A DNA stretch of 64,000 bases from Scilla litardierei (lineage: Eukaryota; Streptophyta; Magnoliopsida; Asparagales; Asparagaceae). The DNA is taken from positions 110,988,301-111,052,300 of the forward strand of contig CM061135.1 in assembly GCA_030789695.1 (NCBI GenBank), in the 5' to 3' direction. Position numbers and translations under genes: made by a program. The stretch's first letter is position 1; each line of letters starts with the position of its first letter. The notes under the pieces are model-generated. The model was not told where the DNA came from. It made no database searches and saw only the letters and a program-made list of their open reading frames with translations. Below are positions 56,467 through 64,000 of this stretch, piece after piece.

Positions 56467-57244
56467 CGTACGGAAGTGCTAGCGACGATGATATGGTAAT
56501 AAAAAAATAAAGTGTGAAAAGAGTATACCAAAACCGATTGTTGCTGCAAAAGCAATGAAGCATACACGTACGTAGTCTGGACCCAAAACGATCCCCAAGC
56601 TGCTCCAAACCAAGCTCCTCCTCAAAGAGCTCCAAACGTTCCTGCAATATGATATGAAAGTGATTTTAGTAGGTAATTAAGAAATTCATAGGGTTTGGGG
56701 ATAAAAATTGAAAGAATTAGGGTTTGGGGATGATAAAGAGTGATGAAAATGGGGAGAGAGATAGAGATAGAGGTGATGAAGAGGGGGGGTGAAGGGGGTG
56801 GTGTGGGTTGCTCAGCCCGAGCACGAGTTGTGCTCAGGCAACGCGCGCGGCACAGCTCCGGTGAGACGTTGGAGCAAGGGGGCTATGTGATTTGGGGGAA
56901 AGAGGGAAGAGAGGTATATGGAGGGGGAGAGGGGGGGGGGGGAAGAGAGTAGGGAGGGGGGCTGTTGCGTTGCCAGCGCTGGGCAGCACCGGCGGCGCTG
57001 CTCCGGTGAGGCGCCAGCGCTAGGGCGGCGGGGGAGGTAGAGAGAGATAGAGAGAGATAGAGAGGAATAGGAGGAGAGAGAAAATGGGAAAGGGCAGACC
57101 GAGCGACGGCGAGGTCGACGGCTCTCAAACGGAGCACGCAATGGCGATGGCAGCGCGGTGGTTGAGTAGGATTAGGGCTAGGGTTTTTAGGGGCGCTCGG
57201 GATTTTTGGGGAATTTTGATTAGGATTAGGGTTGACCCCGAGTT
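56467..57244 (-). other. Leader region upstream of element E third ORF
   Basis: No gene is recognised. It is purine-rich and GC-rich with GGGGA runs (56740-57080). It lies where copies 1/2 have their leader. Confidence 0.5.
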
Positions 57245-57254
57245 GGTTTATATG
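57245..57254 (-). promoter_or_regulatory. Candidate internal TATA box, element E
   Basis: The minus strand reads CATATAAACC, about 47 bp downstream of the palindrome array. An alternative AT-rich box lies at 57331-57350. Confidence 0.4.
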
Positions 57255-57301
57255 AACCGAATCGAGTTCGGGTGTGGGCCCCAGCAAATAAGTCGCCGCT
57301 C

Positions 57302-57721
57302 AGGTCGAGTAGCGATAGCCACTCGGTCGAGTATATAAGATATAAAATTTGAATTTAAGCTTAGAAGTTGTGCCCTAGTGCTCGACCGAGCTGCTTACTT
57401 AGCTCGATCGAGCTGAATTATGATAGAATGTTGTTTCAGCTCTCTTTTGCTCTCCCTGTTGCTCGACCGAGTCGGGTAGCTACTCGGTCGAGTCCATTAA
57501 GCTTTCCAGAGTGCCCTTTTAGCACTTTTGGACTCCTCCTGTAGCTCGACCGAGTAGTGAAGCTACTCGGTCGAGTCGAGTTAGAAACAGAGTGCGCTTT
57601 TCCGACGTTTTTGGGCTCTGTTTGTAGCTCGACCGAGTAGGGTACTACTAGGTCGAGTCGTAATTGATTTCCAGAGCGAATTTTTGCATATCTCCTCTAG
57701 TTCTCTGTAGCTCGACCGAGT
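57302..57721. repeat. Palindrome array CTCGGTCGAG between pol and third ORF, element E
   Basis: Ten or eleven sites (CTCGACCGAG/CTCGGTCGAG) in paired, often opposite forms. Same motif version as the LTR arrays of element E. Confidence 0.85.
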
Positions 57722-58006
57722 AGCCGCTCTAGGCACTCCAACTATGTATTGCTCTATGTTCCTTTCCAATTGGTCCTCCTCCTCCTTTTCATTGTTTAGC
57801 ATGCTTTCCTCATTGTTCAACTTGTAGAAGGAAGAACTCATCAAATTTTTATGTTTTTGTAATTTTCTAGAATTAAAACTGTATTTATTTGGTTTTTGAA
57901 TAGAAAAAGAAGAACAAAAAGAAAAAATAAAGCTAAAGGAAAGAAAATCGGGTTGCCTCCTAATAAGCGCTTGTTTTAAGTCGTAAGCTCGACTCCCTCA
58001 AGATAT

Positions 58007-59207
58007 TCAATGAATGATGTTGGACACATATGAAATACGCCCGTCGTGCTTGCCAATGATCCAGTGCGGTAGTATTTGAGCGCTATCGCTTTGATGGCCC
58101 TCCTCGAGAAAGTAGGTTTCTTCTTGTCCAATCGGTTCTCCTGCTACGTATGGCTTTATTCTTTGGCCATTCACCTTGAATTTGTTGTCCTTCCCCTCAT
58201 GTTCTATGGCACCCCACGGGGACATACTTATTATCTTGTAGGGGCCGAACCACCTTGATTTTAGCTTCCCGGGGAAGAGTCGTAGTCTTGAGTTGTAGAG
58301 GAGTACTTGGTCACCTACTTCGTAGCGCCTCACCATAATATTCTTATCATGATAGACATTGGTCTTTTCCTTAAACATCCTTGCGTTCTCATATGCGTGT
58401 CGTCGGATTTTGTCAAGCTCGTTGTCGTCGCATGACGACGCTCTTATAATCAAAGTTCAACTTCTTTATCGCCCAGTATGCTCTATGTTCCAATTCCACC
58501 GGTAGGTGGCATGATTTTCCATATATTAACCTGTAGGGGGTTGTTCCAATAAGGGTCTTGAAAGTGGTACGGTACGCCCAAAGAGCGTCACTCAACTTTT
58601 GGGACCAATCCTTCCTTGATGTGCTCACCGTCTTCTCTAGGATGTTCTTGATCTCTCTATTGGAGATTTCAACTTGGCCACTCGTTTGGGGATGATATGC
58701 AAGACCGACCTTGTGATGCACTCCGTATTTCTTAAGCATTGTCTCAAACTTCTTTTCGACAAAGTGACTTCCCCCATCGCCTATAACTGTTCTCGGGACT
58801 CCAAAGCGGGGAAAAATCATATGCTTGAAGAACTTGGCCACTACCCTTGTGTCATTCATTGGGATGGCTATGGCTTCCACCCACTTTGAGACGTAATCAA
58901 CTGCAACTAATTTGTACTTGTTGCCGTTACTTGTTGGGAAGGGTCTCATGAACTCAACACCCTAGTAGTCAAACAATTCTATCTCCAAAATGCCTTGTAA
59001 GGGCATTTTATTTTTCTTCATGATATTTCCCGTTCTTTGGCACCTGTCGCATGCTCTGATGTATTCGTTTGCGTCTCTGAAGATGGTGGGCCAATAGAAG
59101 CCACTTTGGAGAATTTTCGCAGTGGTTTTAGTGACTGCTACCCGTCCCCCACAAGGTTGGTCGTGGCAATGTGACATAACGGAAGTGGCCTCCTCTTTAG
59201 GAATACT
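58007..59207 (-). pseudogene. pol: Element E integrase
   Basis: Zinc-finger part (CDRCQRTGNI retained; the first His of the finger is not evident), catalytic core ([40 protein letters not shown]) and C-terminal part (YEVGDQVLLYNSRLRLFPGKLKSRWFGPY). TAG at 58961-58963 replaces a Trp codon and a one-base shift occurs near 58420-58450. The protein ends GKHDGRISYVSNIIH at 58007, the same kind of ending as the gag-PR ORFs of copies 1/2. Confidence 0.85.
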
Positions 59208-59708
59208 TCATCTGATGATCCCATCGGTGCATGTTTTGAATAAGTACGGATCATCCCAAAAGTAGTTTCTGACATCATGTAAGAATTTCCTCCTCTGATA
59301 GGTTGCCATCCCATGAGGAATTATACTGCTCACCAAATAGTTGACTATGTCGGTGTACCAAGGTGATTCAAAGGAGGATGCCACAAATAATTGCTCACCG
59401 GTGAAAGAATCATCAATCGGCAAGCTGTCGTCTCCATGCCTATGAATCAGCCACGATAGATGGCCTGCCACTACATTTTCGGCCCCCATCTTTTCCATGA
59501 TCTCTATATCAAACTCATGGAGGAGAAGAATCCATCGTATTAAGTGCGGCTTTGCATCCTTCTTGCTTAACAAGTATTTCAGCGCTGCATGATCCGTGTG
59601 GATTATTACCTTGGATCCTAGAAGATAAGATCTGAACTTTTCAATGAATACACCACGGCTAGTAATTCCTTCTCTGTAGTGGTGTAATTTTTTCTGAGAA
59701 TCATCCAA
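59208..59708 (-). pseudogene. pol: Element E RNase H
   Basis: Contains [33 protein letters not shown] typical of Athila RNase H, split here from RT by a stop and frame change near 59710-59723. Followed by the linker to integrase ([22 protein letters not shown]). Confidence 0.8.
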
Positions 59709-59723
59709 GGTCTTACTAACATA

Positions 59724-60896
59724 TTATATTGCGTGAAGCTTTCCCTCCTTCCTTTGACCTAAAACAACTCCCACCGCTTGATCACTAGCACCACACATCA
59801 ACTCAAAAGGTAGGTTCCAATCTGGCGGTTGTATGATCGGTGTAGAAATGAGAGCTTCTTTTAACCCGTTAAAAGCTAGCAAGCAAGCCTCAAAAAACAC
59901 AAAAGGAGCATCCTTCACAAGGAGCTCAGTAAGAGGGCAAGCAATGCTAGAGAAGTCCTTTATAAAAGCGATGGTAAAATCCTGCATGGCCTAGAAAACC
60001 ATGGATACCCTTAAGATTAGTGGGATGTGGCAAGTCTTTGATGACCTCAACCTTGGCATTGTCAACTTTGATCCCCTTAGAGAAGAAGACATGGCCAAGA
60101 ACTACTCCCTCTGTTACCATGAAATGTCACTTTTCCTAATTTAAAGTCAAATTATTATCTTGACATCGTTCTAAGAATTTAGACAAATTGGCTAAACAAG
60201 CATCAAAGTCGGTACCATAAACGGAAAAGTAATCCATAAAAACTTCCATTATACTTTCAATGAAGTCCGAGAAAATAGACGTCATGCACCTTTAGAATAT
60301 CACAGGTGCATTACATAATCCAAATGGTATTCTTCGGTATGCGAAGGTGCCGTAGGGACATGTAAACGTCGTTTTTTCTTGGTCCTCATGATGCAATGAG
60401 ATTTGGAAGAATCCGGAATACCCATCAAGGTAATAAAAATATTTATTCTTGGTAAGTCGCTCAAGCATTTGATCGATGAATGGGAGGGAGAAGTGGTCTT
60501 TACTGGTCGCTTTATTGAGTTTTCTATAATCAATGCACATGCGCCAACCAGTGATAGTCCTAGTAGATATCAATTCATCTTTATCGTTACTCACAACGGT
60601 CATGCCCCCTTCTTGGGCACAACCTGAACGGGGCTAACCCATCTAATGTCAGAAATGGGGTAGATAATATCGGCTTCTAGCAGTTTTAGCACGTCATTTT
60701 TACTACTTCTTTCAAGTTAGGATTCAGTCGCCTTTGAGGCTCAAAGGAAGTAGCTTCCTTATCCTCGAGGTGGATTCTATGGGTGCATATGGTGTCGCTA
60801 ATGCCCTTCAAGTCGGCAATGCTATACCTTATCACCTTCCTATGTGCTCTGAGGGGTTTGAGAAGGCTTTCTAATTGTGGCTCGGTCAGGGAGGCA
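59724..60896 (-). pseudogene. pol: Element E reverse transcriptase, catalytic residue lost
   Basis: Athila-type RT: CIDYRKLNKATSKDHFSLPFIDQMLERL and TCPYGTFAYRRIPFGLCNAP (60292-60603), with the thumb and connection at 59724-59987. The catalytic motif reads MDYF at 60226-60237 where active members have MDDF, so one metal-binding Asp is a Tyr. Further stops and shifts lie between segments and upstream around 60600-60900. Inactive. Confidence 0.82.
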
Positions 60897-61865
60897 CTAA
60901 CGATGACAGGGTAGGTAAAGTTCTCCCCCTAAGAAAGCATATTTCAAATTTATAGGAAGGGGTTTTAGTTCTGCCTGAGGAGATGTTGTACCTCTGTTAT
61001 TGTATGCCTGTGAAAAGGATGCATCCTCAACTGCTGGTTCAGATGCTGGGAACTCTTCGTTGGCAGATTCATAAGATGAGCAAGGTGATGATGGCACATC
61101 GTGGTAGATGTCTGCAGAGTCCATCTCCATAGGATTTGGTTCCGTAGTGCATCTGTCAATAGGAATAGAGTAGTCAGATACGCACGCATCATCAGGTGTA
61201 GAGTCAAGAAAGCTTCCCTGATTGATGTCGCCTTAGGAATGTCCAGGCTTTATGTATTCCCTGTGGACGTAGTCTTCGTAAGTCTCAGTCTGGAGGATGT
61301 TGTCACCATAGAAGCGTATAGTGTCTCCTTCGTACTGTGCGTAGACTCTGTTAGAGACGTGGATGCCATCCAAGGACTCTGCATCTTTGAAGGTGCTCGC
61401 AATGAAGATCGAGAGCTCTTGGACAATTGGGTCCTTTGCAGGGAACTCTACTGGGCCATTGGTCCATAGATCAGTCACTACGCTCTCCAATATACTCAAG
61501 AACTGGGACTCATCTGGTGGTTCGATTTGATGCGTCACTCTCCAATATGCATCAAGTGGTAGCGTTTCAATACCGCAGAGATGCATCACGTCTCCTTCAC
61601 AGCTAATATGGATGTCATCCTCAATGGTACCTACATAAGAGACATTGTTCAGTATATGATTCATAACCATATGTTGCTTCTCATTACCTGCCGCGTAGGC
61701 TCATGCTTCAATGAATCGGACTGCATCTAGCAGCTCTCTCGTTGCATATTCGACCATGGCTCTATCCATGCGTGAGTCTTGAAGACCATATGCTTGGTAT
61801 GGAGAGAATCTAAACCCATCTAAGTCACTATCAGAATCACTGCTCCATTGCAGTTGCATCTCCAT
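60897..61865 (-). pseudogene. Element E first ORF: unrecognised acidic protein in the place of gag
   Basis: ATG at 61865 opens a frame rich in Asp, Glu and Ser (start MEMQLQWSSDSDSDLDGF; also CEGDVMHLCGIETLPLDAYW and FIASTFKDAESLDG). TGA at 61701-61703 and TAA at 61233-61235 interrupt the same frame. A one-base insertion near 60930 breaks the join to the pre-RT segment (LKPLPINLKYAFLG), which is standard Athila. I see no Gag domain, zinc knuckle or protease. Only about 150 bp separate it from the primer site. Function unknown. Confidence 0.6.
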
Positions 61866-62017
61866 TATACCAGATTTCTTATAAAGAATATTGGCTGGAG
61901 AGAAGCATTAGTAACAAAAGCTTAAAAAGAGAATAAAAGGGTGGAAAGATAAGAGATGGTAATATTTTGCCAACAAATTCTTCCATAGAAAAATAACCCA
62001 AGTAACACTGTTACCAT

Positions 62018-62034
62018 CACCGGCAACGGCCCCA
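62018..62034 (-). other. Primer-binding site, tRNA-Asp type (element E)
   Basis: The minus strand reads TGGGGCCGTTGCCGGTG, which matches tRNA-Asp at 15 of 17 positions, 6 bp from the LTR. Confidence 0.7.
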
Positions 62035-62040
62035 AAAACT

Positions 62041-63893
62041 TGAAGCTCCTGAAACTTACACCTAGAAGCCACCTAGCAATGGCATGAAAGCCAAGGGATA
62101 GATGTATCCCAAATGTGAATTCTCGGCACTTTATGCAAGCGTACGGTGTCAAGTAATAGTATAAAATATTATCGATCCCACAGGGAGGGTAGCGATGTTA
62201 TTGTCTCGGGCTATTTCCAAATCTCGGAATTTAGGTAGCAGTCGGTTTCGACAGATTGTTTGTTTGGGATTGTGATCAATTAATAAAGACTAGGGCTTTA
62301 GACTCACCACTAGGATCATCTGATGTAGATGCACTCTTATGTTGCATTGGCATTATTAGGGATTGTCACATCCAAGATGTGGAATTCATGGCTCTAAGCG
62401 CCATGAATCTAGCGTATCACATTAACCTCGCTCTTGCGACAGGTGCACACGATCCATGCATTAAGAATCGACAATATTCATGCCACTCTCGTGGTCAGAA
62501 TGATCTCAACTCATGCCACTCTTATAGGTTAGAGTTTCGATGTATTTTAGTGGCTCTCATTGACGCAATGACGGTAGCCGTCAATTAGTAATATAGTTTG
62601 TCGGTGGATCCCATCAAGACACAAGCCGGACATGGTTACAAGCCGTAATTGAATCCACTAACTCCCTAATTTAGTTTATATGATACTTCTTAAGCCAATC
62701 GATTCCACAGACCGTGGGCACGATCTCAGTATGAGATCTCCTACAAACTTTGCAAGATCGACCAAAATACGTCCCTTTTATACCAACGCAACCTAAAAAT
62801 CCTAAATTTACTTCTATATCCTAAGATCCATGGGCTAATCCATTAGCCCTAGATGGAACTACTCACGCATCATAGAGAAACAAAAAAAATGCTAGAATAA
62901 CAAGAGAATTCATTCGGCCATCAAAAGCATAGAAAGTTTAGAATAACGTACAAAGCATTGTAGAGAAATATCAAAGCAAAGACAATTAAGAATTATAAGT
63001 TTCCTTGTGCAATAGAATAATAAAAATCCGATTTTTGGTCTTCACAAAATTAGCGACGTCACAAAACTCTCTAGATCTAAAAATCTAATTAAATTCTAAA
63101 GATTAGCTAAAACTCTCCGTTATGAAAAATAGGGTAAAAATGTGCTTATATACAAGGGGTAGGGAACCCTCAAAGAATATCAGAAAATCTGGGTACTTGG
63201 GCCCGTAACTTGTTGGGTGCGTCGCGCTACTCGACCGAGTAGCGGCGCCTGCTCGGTCGAGTCGACTTCAGGCTCCACTTGCTGCTGCTCTGCTTCTGGC
63301 TGATACGAGCTACTCGGTCGAGTAGCCCCTCTACTCGGTCGAGCTACAGTAGATCAGAACTTCCTCCAAAACACTGCTCTGTTGGATGACGACTTGGGTC
63401 GAGTAGGTGAACTGCTCGGTCGAGTTGCTTTGCTTCTCGGTCGAGCTACAGTGCCTTGGAGAAAAGCTCAAAATCATCACTCTGTTTGATGCAACTCGGG
63501 TCGAGTTGGCTGTCTGCTTAGTCGAGTAGGTTGAGGCTGTTTCTGCGTGATTTCTGCGTGTCAGCTCGGCCGAGTAGCTGATGCTACTCGGTCGAGTCAC
63601 CTGGGAAACTGATGATGAATTTGGCAGTCTCTCTCGTTGTTCTCCTCCTCTCCTCCAATCTTCCTCCTTGCCTTGGCAAACTCTCATGGGGCCTTGCCAA
63701 TGACGTCTCGGACGTGCCGGATGGGTCCATGTCCCAAAATAGCTCCAATTCGCTCCAAAACTCCTGAAAATCCATAAAGCTATACAAAACTCGAATATGG
63801 CATTAGAAGCGAGATAATATATGAAAATATGGAGTTTGGAGGCAAATATGACATGAAATGATGCGATAAAACATGGAAAATATGGACACATCA
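62041..63893 (-). repeat. Element E 5' LTR
   Basis: An 1,853-bp LTR (TGAAGCTCCTG...GGACACATCA). It differs from the left LTR by many substitutions and small indels. TATA box at 63144-63153 and palindrome array at 63229-63597. Confidence 0.9.
63229..63597. repeat. Palindrome array CTCGGTCGAG in element E 5' LTR
   Basis: Same array as 37118-37513. Some sites differ, for example CTCGACCGAG here versus CTCGATCGAG at the first site. Confidence 0.85.
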
Positions 63894-64000
63894 GGGCGCA
63901 CGCGGCTAGGCTGCAGGCGGCGCGGGGCATGGCACGGGGTGGCACGTGTGGGGTAGGGGGGCAGTGGGTCAGGTCGAGGAGGAGGCATGTCGATGGTTGC
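63894..64000 (-). other. GC-rich flank, probably continuation of element D LTR
   Basis: Contains GCAGGCGGCGCGG resembling the AGGCGGC repeats just left of element E (35800-35910). Too short to prove, and no gene is seen. Confidence 0.4.

Larger units (their letters stand above)
35917..63893 (-). mobile_element. Element E: decayed Athila-type Ty3/gypsy element with two later insertions
   Basis: LTRs lie at 35917-37810 and 62041-63893, with a tRNA-Asp-type primer site, an unusual first ORF, RT/RNase H/integrase, a palindrome array and a third ORF. Without copy 2 (43042-55094) and the solo LTR (39962-42316) its own length is about 13.6 kb. The LTRs differ at many positions and the ORFs carry stops, so it is older than its insertions. 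The 5-bp flanks (GGTTG left, GGGCG right) do not match. Confidence 0.88.

Overview
The window is a stack of nested plant retrotransposons. I see no host gene, rRNA, tRNA or CRISPR array. The evidence for a flowering-plant genome is Athila-type and Tekay/Del-type chromodomain Ty3/gypsy elements, L1-type LINEs with a DUF4283-like ORF1, and primer-binding sites matching plant tRNA-Asp. I cannot name the species. Nearly everything is on the minus strand.

Layout. (1) 1-9801 is copy 1 of a non-autonomous Athila-type element. It encodes gag-protease and an Athila ORF but no RT, RNase H or integrase, and its 3' end lies off the window. It sits in the ORF2 of a plus-strand LINE (LINE-1, 9802-10908 and 25644-25981). 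(2) LINE-1 is split again at 10909-25643 by a Tekay-type composite, LTR / pol 3' half / LTR / complete gag-pol / LTR, flanked by one perfect 5-bp duplication (GCGGT). (3) LINE-2 (26042-31652, minus) lies tail to tail with LINE-1 inside an (AT)n tail. (4) 31729-33347 is the 3' end of an Athila-type element (fragment F), and 33348-35916 is a gag fragment plus LTR of another Tekay-like element (D). (5) 35917-63893 is a decayed Athila-type element (E) with pol but no recognisable gag. Its third ORF is interrupted by a Tekay solo LTR (39962-42316, duplication GGAGG) and by copy 2 of the non-autonomous Athila-type element (43042-55094, duplication GTGGT). 63894-64000 is probably the rest of the D LTR.

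How the parts relate. Copies 1 and 2 carry gag and protease and keep the last codons of pol, so they descend from an in-frame deletion of RT-RNase H-integrase. Element E carries the opposite set. Copies 1/2 must have used enzymes in trans, and an E-like relative is a candidate source. The Tekay copy becomes one open 1,484-codon gag-pol frame if two putative introns (114 and 71 bp) are removed.

Most unusual structures. Copy 1/2 LTRs carry five consecutive stem-loops with the same 14-nt loop but unrelated stems, downstream of the predicted TATA box. Arrays of short CG-rich palindromes lie just upstream of TATA-like boxes in the LTRs of three families. In the Athila-type elements the same kind of array plus TATA box recurs between pol and the third ORF, which suggests a duplicated internal promoter.
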